64,000 bases of DNA from Pterois miles (Eukaryota > Chordata > Actinopteri > Perciformes > Scorpaenidae), in contig CAMQGK010000047.1 in assembly GCA_947000775.1 (NCBI GenBank), positions 62,001 through 126,000 of the forward strand, read 5' to 3'. Of this stretch, positions 1 through 12,100 are shown piece after piece (positions within the stretch are counted from its first letter, which is position 1; the number at the start of each line of letters is the position of its first letter). The notes below the pieces were generated by a model. The model had not been told where the DNA came from and searched no databases. It saw nothing but the letters and a program-made list of their open reading frames with translations. Both the position numbers and the translations under genes were made by a program.

Positions 1-2830
1 AAAGATGAAGCCCACACATGTTTTCCAGACTCATGTAAACTGTGACACCACTGATCAATGCAGATTTATTTATACATGAATTAGTCTTCAAAGTTGATTA
101 TTATAGCTGAAGTCTGGGAGACACTGACAGCAGACTAAGAGAAGGATCCAGATTCCTGACTTGTTTCTGATCTCACACGACAGGACTCTTCCCGGAGAGT
201 GGACGTGAACCGAACCACACCAAGCCAGCAGCATCACACAACCAGTCTGATGTGAGGAAGCTCCAGCACCACAGCAGTCCACTCAACACACTGAACCGCC
301 TTCAGCACCATACTTTACACACTGGACTGAGCTCCAGCACCACAGCAGTCCACTCAACACACTGAACCACCTTCAGCTCCACACTTTACACACTGCACTG
401 ATGTCATGTTTATATCAGTCAAGTAAAAACATAAATTCAGCCATGTAACATGATCCTCTGTTCAGTCTCATACTGATGTTGGTTAACATGAATCTTCTTC
501 AGTAGTAAATCAGTTGAAGGTTATATAAAACACCATTATTTATTTGTATTTTTACAGAGACTCAGACTGATTGTTGCTGTAGTTCAGGAGCTCTTTTACA
601 CCTTTACAACAATGAAGAAATGCTGATTCCCGACCAGGTCAGATGGATGACGGACCACAAGACGGACAGTACGGACGGAAACGCCTGTGTTTTTATGGAC
701 GACGTAAGTAAGCTGCTCTCTAAAGGAATATTTTGTCATTTTGGGAAATATGAATATTGATTTTCTAGCCAACAGTTAGACAAGAAGGTTGTTACCACTG
801 TAAATATGTAGCTGCAGCCAGCGTCAGTAGTGTCCAAGATGAAGCCTACACATTTTTTCCAGACTCATTTAGTCTGTGACACCACTGATCAATGCAGATT
901 TATTTCAACATGATTTAGTCTTCATAGTTGATCATTATAGGTGACTCTCTTTGAGACACTGACAGCAGACTAAGAGAAGGATCCACATTCCTGACTTGTT
1001 TCTGATCTCACAGGACAGGACTCTTCCCGGAGAGTGGACGACAACAAAACCACACCAAGCCAGCAGCATCACACAACCAGTCTGATGTGAGGAAGCTCCA
1101 GCACCACAGCAGTCCACTCAACACACTGAACCGCCTTCAGCTCCTCAGCTTTACACACTGGACTGATGTCATGTTTATATTAGTCAAAAAAACATAAATT
1201 CAGCCATGTAACATGATCCTGTGTTCAGTCTTCATACTGATGTTGGTTAACATGAATCTTCCTCAGTAGTAAATCAGTTGAAGGTTATATAAAACACCAT
1301 TATTTATTTGTATTTTTACAGAGACTCAGACTGAGTGTTGCTGTAGTTCAGCGGCTCCTTTACAACAATGAAGAAATGCTGATTCCCGACCAGGTCAGAT
1401 GGATGACGGACCACAAGACGGACAGAACAGACGGAAACGCCTGTGTTTTTCTTGGAGGACGTAATTAAGCTGCACATTAAAGGAACATTTTGTCATTTTG
1501 GGAAATATGCATATTGATTTTCTAGCCAACAGTTAGACAAGAAGATTGTTACCACAGTAAATATGTAGCTGCAGCCAGCTTCAGTAGTGTCCAAGATGAA
1601 GCCTACACATGTTTTCCAGACTCATGTAATCTGTGACACCGCTGATTAATTCAGATATATTTCAACATGAATTAGTCTTCGTAGTTGATTATTATAGCTG
1701 ACTCTCTTTGAGACACTGACAGCAGACTAAGAGAAGGATCCAGATTCCTGACTTGTTTCTGATCTCACAGGACAGGACTTTTCCCGGAGAGTGGACGAGA
1801 ACCGAACCACACCAAGCCAGCAGCATCACACAACCAGTCTGATGTGAGGAAGCTCCAGCACCACAGCAGTCCACTCAACACACTGAACCACCTTCAGCTC
1901 CACACTTTACACACTGGACTGATCTCATGTTTATATCAGTCAAAAAAACATAAATTCAGCCAAGTAACATGATCCTATGTTCAGTCTCATACTGATGTTG
2001 GTTAACATGAATCTTCTTCAGTCGTAAATCAGTTGAAAGTTATATAAAACACCATTATTTATTTGTGTTTTTACAGAGACTCAGACTGAGTGTTGCTGTA
2101 GTTCAGCGGCTCCTTTACAACAATGAAGAAATGCTGATTCCCGACCAGGTCAGATGGATGACGGACCACAAGACGGACAGAACGGACGGAAACGCCTGTG
2201 TTTTTATGGACGACGTAAGTAAGCTGCTCTCTAAAGGAACATTTTGTCATTTTGGGAAATATGAATATTGATTTTCTAGCCAACAGTTAGACAAGAAGAT
2301 TGTTACCACTGTAAATATGTAGCTGCAGCCAGCTTCAGTAGTGTCCAAGATGAAGCCTACACATGTTTTCCAGACTCATATGACCTGTGACACCACTGAT
2401 CAATGCAGATTTATTTCAACATGAATTAGTCTTCATAGTTGATTATTATAGCTGACTCTCTGGGAGACACTGACAGCAGACTAAGAGAAGGATCCAGATT
2501 CCTGACTTGTTTCTGATCTCACAGGACAGGACTCTTCCCGGAGAGTGGACGACAACCGAACCACACCAAGCCAGCAGCATCACACAACCAGTCTGATGTG
2601 AGGAAGCTCCAGCACCACAGCAGTCCACTCAACACACTGAACCACCTTCAGCTCCACACTTTACACACTGGACTGATCTCATGTTTATATGAGTCAAAAA
2701 AACATAAATTCAGCCATGTAACATGATCCTGTGTTCAGTCTCATACTGATGTTGGTTAACATGAATCTTCTTCAGTAGTAAATCAGTTGAAGGTTATATA
2801 AAACACCATTATTTATTTGTATTTTTACAG

Positions 2831-3349
2831 AGACTCAGACTGAGTGTTGCTGTAGTTCAGCGGCTCCTTTACAACAATGAAGAAATGCTGATTCCCGACC
2901 AGGTCAGATGGATGACGGACCACAAGACGGACAGAACGGACGGAAACGCCTGTGTTTTCATGGACGACGTAAGTAAGCTGTACATTAAAGGAACATTTTG
3001 TCATTTTGGGAAATATGCATATTGATTTTCTAGCCAACAGTTAGACAACAAGATTGTTACCACTGTAAATATGTAGCTGCAGCCAGCTTCAGTAGTGTCC
3101 AAGATGAAGCCTACACATGTTTTCCAGACTCATATAACCTGTGACACCACTGATCAATGCAGATTTATTTCAACATGAATTAGTCTTCATAGTTGATTAT
3201 TATAGCTGAAGTCTGGGAGACACTGACAGCAGACTAAGAGAAGGATCCACATTCCTGACTTGTTTCTGATCTCACAGGACAGGACTCTTCCCGGAGAGTG
3301 GACGACAACCGAACCACACCAAGCCAGCAGCATCACACAACCAGTCTGA
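2831..3349 (+). pseudogene. Two-exon 3'-end gene fragment repeated in every monomer (exon A + exon B)
   Basis: Exon A (138 bp, 46 codons, phase 0 at both ends) reads RLRLSVAVVQRLLYNN then EEMLIPDQVRWMTDHKTD, then an Asp/Thr-rich end closing with CVFMDD at the donor. Joining it in phase 0 to exon B at 3278 gives 23 codons starting DRTLPGEWTTTEPH and a TGA at 3347-3349, so the pair would make a C-terminal tail. Exon B is also open in phase 1 (TGLFPESGRQPNHTK...), so its true frame is not certain. I do not recognise the protein family. There is no start codon or upstream exon in the monomer. Across the array many copies carry frameshifts or stops, so most are pseudogenic. A diverged relative with the PEQMRRMADRKT motif, matching PDQVRWMTDHKT here, lies inverted near 34.9 kb. 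Confidence 0.5.
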
Positions 3350-3584
3350 TGTGAGGAAGCTCCAGCACCACAGCAGTCCACTCAACACACTGAACCACCT
3401 TCAGCTCCATACTTTACACACTGGACTGATCTCAATGTTTATATGAGTCAAAAAAACAAAAACTCAGCCATGTAACATGATCCTGTGTTCAGTCTCAGAC
3501 TGATGTTGGTTAACATGAATCTTCTTCAGTAGTAAATCAGTTGAAGGTTATATAAAACACCATTATTTATTTGTATTTTTACAG
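2831..3584 (+). other. Representative satellite monomer
   Basis: A clean monomer shows the internal plan. A TATATAAAA box lies at 2795-2803, about 36 bp before exon A. Exon A is 2831-2968, preceded by TATTTTTACAG and followed by the donor GTAAGTAAG. A 309-bp intron-like stretch (2969-3277) contains the PstI site in AGCTGCAGCC, a second possible acceptor (GATTATTATAG) near 3203, and the branch/pyrimidine tract CTTGTTTCTGATCTCACAG. Exon B starts at 3278. The rest (about 3350-3584) is spacer with the next TATA-like box. The 755-bp period is far larger than a nucleosome-sized satellite. No AATAAA was seen in the spacer. Confidence 0.85.
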
Positions 3585-6500
3585 AGACTCAGACTGAGTG
3601 TTGCTGTAGTTCAGCGGCTCCTTTACAACAATGAAGAAATGCTGATTCCCGACCAGGTCAGATGGATGACGGACCACAAGACGGACAGAACGGACGGAAA
3701 CGCCTGTGTTTTCATGGACGACGTAAGTAAGCTGCACATTAAAGGAACATTTTGTCATTTTGGGAAATATGAATATTGATTTTCTAGCCAACAGTTAGAC
3801 AAGAAGATTGTTACCACTGTAAATATGTAGCTGCAGCCAGCTTCAGTAGTGTCAAAGATGAAGCCTACACATGTTTTCCAGACTCATATAATCTGTGACA
3901 CCACTGATCAATGCAGATTTATTTCAACATGAATTAGTCTTCATAGTTGATTATTATAGCTGAATCTCTGGGAGACACTGACAGCAGACTAAGAGAAGGA
4001 TCCACATTCCTGACTTGTTTCTGATCTCACAGGACAGGACTCTTCCCGGAGAGTGGACGACAACAGAACCACACCAAGCCAGCAGCATCACACAACCAGT
4101 CTGATGTGAGGAAGCTCCAGCACCACAGCAGTCCACTCAACACACTGAACCACCTTCAGCTCCACACTTTACACACTGGACTGATCTAATGTTCATTTCA
4201 GTCAAAAAACACAAAAACTCAGCCATGTAACATGATCCTGTGTTCAGTCTCAGACTGATGTTGGTTAACATGAATCTTCTTCAGTAGTAAATCAGTTGAA
4301 GGTTATATAAAACACCATTATTTATTTGTATTTTTACAGAGACTCAGACTGAGTGTTGCTGTAGTTCAGCGGCTCCTTTACACCACAAAAATGAAGAAAT
4401 GCTGATTCCCGACCAGGTCAGATGGATGACGGACCACAAGACGGACAGAACGGACGGAAACGCCTGTGTTTTCATGGACGACGTAAGTAAGCTGCACTTT
4501 AAAGGAACATTTTGTCATTTTGGGAAATATGAATATTGATTTTATAGCCAACAGTTAGACAAGAAGTTTGTTACCACTGTAAATATGTAGCTGCAGCCAG
4601 CTTCAGTAGTGTCAAAGATGAAGCCTACACATGTTTTCCAGACTCATGTAATCTGTGACACCACTGATCAATGCAGATTTATTTATACATGAATTAGTCT
4701 TCATAGTTGATTATTACAGCTGACGTCTGGGAGACACTGACAGCAGACTAAGAGACGGATCCAGATTCCTGACTTGTTTCTGATCTCACACGACAGGACT
4801 CTTCCCGGAGAGTGGACGACAACCGACCCACACCAAGCCAGCAGCATCACACAACCAGTCTGATGTGAGGAAGCTCCAGCACCACAGCAGTCCACTCAAC
4901 ACACTGAACCGCCTTCAGCACCCACACTTTACACACTGGACTGATCTCATGTTTATATCAGTCAAAAAAACATAAATTCAGCCATGTAACATGATCCTGT
5001 GTTCAGTCTCAGACTGATGTTGGTTAACATGAATCTTCTTCAGTAGTAAATCAGTTGAAGGTTATATAAAACACCATTATTTATTTGTATTTTTACAGAG
5101 ACTCAGACTGAGTGTTGCTGTAGTTCAGGGGCTCTTTTCCCTTTACAACAATGAAGAAATGCTGATTCCCGACCAGGTCAGATGGATGACGGACCACAAG
5201 ACGGACAGAACGGACGGAAACGCCTGTGTTTTTATGGACGACGTAAGTAAGCTGCATTCTAAAGGAACATTTTGTCATTTTGGGAAATATGAATATTGAT
5301 TTTCTAGCCAACAGTTAGACAAGAAGATTGTTACCACTGTAAATATGTAGCTGCAGCCAGCTTCAGTAGTGTCCAAGATGAAGCCTACACATTTTTTCCA
5401 GACTCATTTAATCTGTGACACCACTGATCAATGCAGATTTATTTCAACATGAATTAGTCTTCATAGTTGATTATTATAGCTGACTCTCTTTGAGACACTG
5501 ACAGCAGACTTAGAGAAGGATCCACATTCCTGACTTGTTTCTGATCTCACAGGACAGGACTCTTCCCGGAGAGTGGACGTGAACCGAACCACACCAAGCC
5601 AGCAGCATCACACAACCAGTCTGATGTGAGGAAGCTCCAGCACCACAGCAGTCCACTCAACACACTGAACCACCTTCAGCTCCTCAGCTTTACACGCTGG
5701 ACTGATCTCATGTTTATATGAGTCAAAAAAACATAAATTCAGCCATGTAACATGATCCTGTGTTCAGTCTCAGACTGATTTTGGTTAACATGAATCTTCT
5801 TCAGTAGTAAATCAGTTGAAGGTTATATAAAACACCATTATTTATTTGTATTTTTACAGAGACTCAGACTGAGTGTTGCTGTAGTTCAGCGGCTCCTTTA
5901 CAACAATGAAGAAATGCTGATTCCCGACCAGGTCAGATGGATGACGGACCACAAGACGGACAGAACGGACGGAAACGCCTGTGTTTTTATGGACGACGTA
6001 AGTAAGCTGCATTCGAAAGGAACATTTTGTCATTTTGGGAAATATGAATATTGATTTTCTAGCCAACAGTTAGACAAGAAGATTGTTACCGCAGTAAATA
6101 TGTAGCTGCAGCCAGCTTCAGTAGTGTCCAAGATGAAGCCTACACATGTTTTCCAGACTCATATAACCTGTGACACCACTGATCAATGCAGATTTATTTC
6201 AACATGAATTAGTCTTCATAGTTGATTATTATAGCTGAAGTCTGGGAGACACTGACAGCAGACTAAGAGAAGGATCCAGATTCCTGACTTGTTTCTGATC
6301 TCACAGGACAGGACTCTTCCCGGAGAGTGGACGACAACCGAACCACACCAAGCCAGCAGCATCACACAACCAGTCTGATGTGAGGAAGCTCCAGCACCAC
6401 AGCAGTCCACTCAACACACTGAACCGCCTTCAGCCCATACTTTACACACTGGACTTGCACCACGCAGTCCACTCAACACACTGAACCGCCTTCAGCTCCA

Positions 6501-9142
6501 CACTTTACACACTGGACTGATCTCATGTTTATATGAGTCAAAAAAACAACAACTCAGCCATGTAACATGATCCTGTGTTCAGTCTCATACTGATGTTTGT
6601 TAACATGAATCTTCTTCAGTAGTAAATCAGTTGAAGGTTATATAAAACACCATTATTTATTTGTATTTTTACAGAGACTCAGACTGAGTGTTGCTGTAGT
6701 TCAGCGGCTCCTTTACAACAATGAAGAAATGCTGATTCCCGACCAGGTCAGATGGATGACGGACCACAAGACGGACAGAACGGACGGAAACGCCTGTGTT
6801 TTCATGGACGACGTAAGTAAGCTGTACATTAAAGGAACATTTTGTCATTTTGGGAAATATGAATATTGATTTTCTAGCCAACAGTTAGACAACAAGGTTG
6901 GTACCACTGTAAATATGTAGCTGCAGCCAGCTTCAGTAGTGTCCAAGATGAAGCCTACACATGTTTTCCAGACTCATATAACCTGTGACACCACTGATCA
7001 ATGCAGATTTATTTCAACATGAATTAGTCTTCATAGTTGATTATTATAGCTGAAGTCTGGGAGACACTGACAGCAGACTAAGAGAAGGATCCAGATTTCT
7101 GACTTGTTTCTGATCTCACAGGACAGGACTCTTCCCGGAGAGTGGACATGAACCGAACCACACCAAGCCAGCAGCATCACACAACCAGTCTGATGTGAGG
7201 AAGCTCCAGCACCACAGCAGTCCACTCAACACACTGAACCGCCTTCAGCTCCACACTTTACACACTGGACTGATCTCATGTTTATATGAGTCAAAAAAAC
7301 ATAAATTCAGCCATGTAACATGATCCTGTGTTCAGTCTCATACTGATGTTGGTTAACATGAATCTTCTTCAGTAGTAAATCAGTTGAAGGTTATATAAAA
7401 CACCATTATTTATTTGTATTTTTACAGAGACTCAGACTGAGTGTTGCTGTAGTTCAGCGGCTCCTTTACAACAATGAAGAAATGCTGATTCCCGACCAGG
7501 TCAGATGGATGACGGACCACAAGACGGACAGAACGGACGGAAACGCCTGTGTTTTCATGGACGACGTAAGTAAGCTGCACTCGAAAGGAACATTTTGTCA
7601 TTTTGGGAAATATGCATATTGATTTTCTAGCCAACAGTTAGACAAGAAGATTGTTACCGCAGTAAATATGTAGCTGCAGCCAGCTTCAGTAGTGTCCAAG
7701 ATGAAGCCTACACATGTTTTCCAGACTCATGTAATCTTTGACACCGCTGATTAATGCAGATTTATTTCAACATGAATTAGTCTTCGTAGTTGATTATTAT
7801 AGCTGACCCTCTTTGAGACACTGACAGCAGACTTAGAGAAGGATCCACATTCCTGACTTGTTTCTGATCTCACAGGACAGGACTCTTCCCGGAGAGTGGA
7901 CGACAACCGAACCACACCAAGCCAGCAGCATCACACAACCAGTCTGATGTGAGGAAGCTCCAGCACCACAGCAGTCCACTCAACACACTGAACTGCCTTC
8001 AGCTCCACCCTTTACACACTGGACTGATGTCATGTTTATATCACTCAAAAAAACATAAATTCAGCCATGTAACATGATCCTGTGTTCAGTCTCATACTGA
8101 TGTTGGTTAACATGAATCTTCTTCAGTAGTAAATCAGTTGAAGGTTATATAAAACACCATTATTTATTTGTATTTTTACAGAGACTCAGACTGAGTGTTG
8201 CTGTAGTTCAGCGGCTCCCCTTTACAACAATGAAGAAATGCTGATTCCCGACCAGGTCAGATGGATAACGGACCACAAGACGGACAGAACGGACGGAAAC
8301 GCCTGTGTTTTTATGGACGACGTAAGTGAGCTGCACTCTAAAGGAACATTTTGTCATTTTGGGAAATATGAATATTGATTTTATAGCCAACAGTTAGACA
8401 AGACGTTTGTTACCACTGTAAATATGTAGCTGCAGCCAGCTTCAGTAGTGTCAAAGATGAAGCCTACACATGTTTTCCAGACTCATGTAATCTGTGACAC
8501 CACTGATCAATGCAGATTTATTTCAACATGAAGTAGTCTTCATAGTTGATTATTATAGCTGAATCTCTGGGAGACACTGATAGCAGACTAAGAGACGGAT
8601 CCAGATTTCTGACTTGTTTCTGATCTCTCAGGACAGGACTCTTCCCGGAGAGTGGACGACAACAGAACCACACCAAGCCAGCAGCATCACACAACCAGTC
8701 TGATGTGAGGAAGCTCCAGCACCACAGCAGTCCACTCAACACACTGAACCGCCTTCAGCTCCACACTTTACACACTGGACTGATCTCATGTTTATATGAG
8801 TCAAAAAAACATAAATTCAGCCATGTAACATGATCATGTGTTCAGTCTCAGACTGATTTTGGTTAACATGAATCTTCTTCAGTAGTAAATCAGTTGAAGG
8901 TTATATAAAACACCATTATTTATTTGTATTTTTACAGAGACTCAGACTGAGTGTTGCTGTAGTTCAGCGGCTCCTTTACAACAATGAAGAAATGCTGATT
9001 CCCGACAAGGTCAGATGGATGACGGACCTCAAGACGGACAGAACGGACGGAAACGCCTGTGTTTTCATGGACGACGCAAGTAAGCTGCACATTAAAGGAA
9101 CATTTTGTCATTTTGGGAAATATGAATATTGATTTTCTAGCC

Positions 9143-12100
9143 AACACTTAGACAAGAAGATTGTTCCCACAGTAAATATGTAGCTGCAGCCAGCTTCAGT
9201 AGTGTCCAAGATTAAGCCTACACATGTTTTCCAGACTCATATAACCTGTGACACCACTGATCAATGCAGATTTATTTCAACATGAATTAGTCTTCATAGT
9301 TGATCATTATAGCTGAATCTCTGGGAGTCACTGACAGCAGACTAAGAGAAGGATCCACATTCCTGACTTGTTTCTGATCTCACAGGACAGGACTCTTCCC
9401 GGAGAGTGGACGACAACAGAACCACACCAAGCCAGCAGCATCACACAACCAGTCTGATGTGAGGAAGCTCCAGCACCACAGCAGTCCACTCAACACACTG
9501 AACCGCCTTCAGCTCCACACTTTACACACTGGACTGATCTCATGTTTATATCAGTCAAAAAAACATAAATTCAGCCATGTAACATGATCCTGTGTTCAGT
9601 CTCATACTGATTTTGGTTAACATGAATCTTCTTCAGTAGTAAATCAGTTGAAGTTTATATAAAACACCATTATTTATTAGTGTTTGTACAGAGACTCAGA
9701 CTGAGTGTTGCTGTAGTTCAGCAGCTCCTTTACAACAATGAAGAAATTCTGATTCCCGACCAGGTCAGATGGATGACGGACCACAAGACGGACAGAACGG
9801 ACGGAAACGCCTGTGTTTTTATGGACGACGTAAGTAAGCTGCTCTCTAAAGGAACATTTTGTCAATTTGGGAAATATGAATATTGATTTTATAGTCAACA
9901 GTTAGACAAGACGTTTGTTACCACTGTAAATATGTAGCTGCAGCCAGCTTCTGTAGTATCAAAGATGAAGCCTACACATGTTTTCCAGACTCATATAACC
10001 TATGACACCACTGATCAATGCAGATTTATTTCAACATGAATTAGTCTTCATAGTTGATTATTATAGCTGAAGTCTGGGAGACACTGACAGCAGACTAACA
10101 GAAGGATCCAGATTCCTGACTTGTTTCTGATCTCACAGGACAGGACTCTTCCCGGAGAGTGGACGACAACCGAACCACACCAAGCCAGCAGCATCACACA
10201 ACCAGTCTGATGTGAGGAAGCTCCAGCACCACAGCAGTCCACTCAACACACTGAACCGCCTTCAGCACCATACTTTACACACTGGACTGATCTCAAGTTT
10301 ATATGAGTCAAAAAAACATAAATTCAGCCATGTAACATGATCCTGTGTTCAGTCTCTGACTGATTTTGGTTAACATGAATCTTCTTCAGTAGTAAATCAG
10401 TTGAAGGTTATATAAAACACCATTATTTATTTGTATTTTTACAGAGACTCAGACTGAGTGTTGCTGTAGTTCAGCGGCTCCCCTTTACAACAATGAAGAA
10501 ATGCTGATTCCCGACCAGGTCAGATGGATGACGGACCTCAAGACGGACAGAACGGACGGAAACGCCTGTGTTTTCATGGACGACGTAAGTAAGCTGCACA
10601 TTAAAGGAACATTTTGTCATTTTGGGAAATATGAATATTGATTTTATAGCCAACAGTTAGACAAGACGTTTGTTACCACTGTAAATATGTAGCTGCAGCC
10701 AGCTTCAGTAGTGTCCAAGATGAAGCCTACACATGTTTTCCAGACTCATGTAATCTGTGACACCACTGATCAATGCAGATTTATTTCAACATGAATTAGT
10801 CTTCATAGTTGATTATTATAGCTGAATCTCTGGGAGACACTGACAGCAGACTAAGAGACGGATCCAGATTTCTGACTTGTTTCTGATCTCACAGGATAGG
10901 ACTCTTCCCGGAGAGTGGACGACAACAGAACCACACCAAGCCAGCAGCATCACACAACCACTCTGATGTGAGGAAGCTCCAGCACCACAGCAGTCCACTC
11001 AACACACTGAACCACCTTCAGCTCCACACTGTACACACTGGACTGATGTAATGTTCATTTCAGACAAAAAACACAAAAACTCAGCTATGTAACATGATCC
11101 TGTGTTCAGTCTCAGACTGATGTTGGTTAACATGAATCTTCTTCAGTAGTAAATCAGTTGAAAGTTATATAAAACACCATTATTTATTTGTATTTTTACA
11201 GAGACTCAGACTGAGTGTTGCTGTAGTTCAGCGGCTCCTTTACAACAATGAAGAAATGCTGATTCCCGACCAGGTCAGATGGATGACGGACCTCAAGACG
11301 GACAGAACGGACGGAAACGCCTGTGTTTTCATGGACGACGTAAGTAAGCTGCACATTAAAGGAACATTTTGTCATTTTGGGAAATATGAATATTGATTTT
11401 ATAGCCAACAGTTAGACAAGACGTTTGTTACCACTGTAAATATGTAGCTGCAGCCAGCTTCAGTAGTGTCCAAGATGAAGCCTACACATGTTTTCCAGAC
11501 TCATGTAATCTGTGACACCACTGATCAATGCAGATTTATTTATACATGAATTAGTCTTCATAATTGATTATTACAGCAGACTAAGAGAAGGATCCAGATT
11601 CCTGACTTGTTTCTGATCTCACAGGACAGGACTCTTCCCGGAGAGTGGACGACAACCGACCCACACCAAGCCAGCAGCATCACACAACCAGTCTGATGTG
11701 AGGAAACTCCAGCACCACAGCAGTCCACTCAACACACTGAACCACCTTCAGCTCCACACTTTACACACTGGACTGATCTCATGTTTATATCAGTCAAAAA
11801 AACATAAATTCAGCCATGTAACATGATCCTGTGTTCAGTCTCAGACTGATGTTGGTTAACATGAATCTTCTTCAGTAGTAAATCAGTTGAAGGTTATATA
11901 AAACACCATTATTTATTTGTATTTTTACAGAGACTCAGACTGAGTGTTGCTGTAGTTCAGCGGCTCCTTTACAACAATGAAGAAATGCTGATTCCCGACC
12001 AGGTCAGATGTATGACGGACCACAAGACGGACAGAACGGACGGAAACGCCTGTGTTTTTATGGACGACGTAAGTAAGCTGCATTCGAAAGGAACATTTTG

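Larger units (their letters stand above)
1..9142 (+). repeat. Macrosatellite array 1, left block (about 755-bp exon-bearing monomers)
   Basis: Head-to-tail monomers, mostly 753-761 bp apart. Exon A begins at 558, 1322, 2077, 2831, 3585, 4340, 5099, 5860, 6675, 7428, 8182 and 8938. Exon A is an intact 138-bp open block with a GT donor at 2077, 2831, 3585, 5860, 6675 and 7428; 5099 carries an in-frame +6. Frame is broken at 558 (+8 bp), 1322 (+1, donor GTAATT), 4340 (+5) and 8182 (+2). The 8938 copy has a GC donor. The monomer before 6675 is about 60 bp longer because part of the segment after exon B (CAGTCCACTCAACACACTGA) is repeated; a similar extra piece lies at about 311-370. Every monomer has a BamHI site (GGATCC) just before exon B. 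The repeats are seen directly; the exon interpretation is inference. Confidence 0.95.

Noticed and set aside
3285..3300. STAT/GAS-like TTCCCGGAG in each exon B
   Set aside because: One mismatch from the palindromic consensus and inside a putative exon; no supporting context.
2831..3349. Relation of the exons to fish NLR (FISNA-NACHT) N-terminal small exons
   Set aside because: The CVSMKSD-type motif of those exons is absent; only a loose Ser-Cys-Val resemblance in the 34.7 kb copy.
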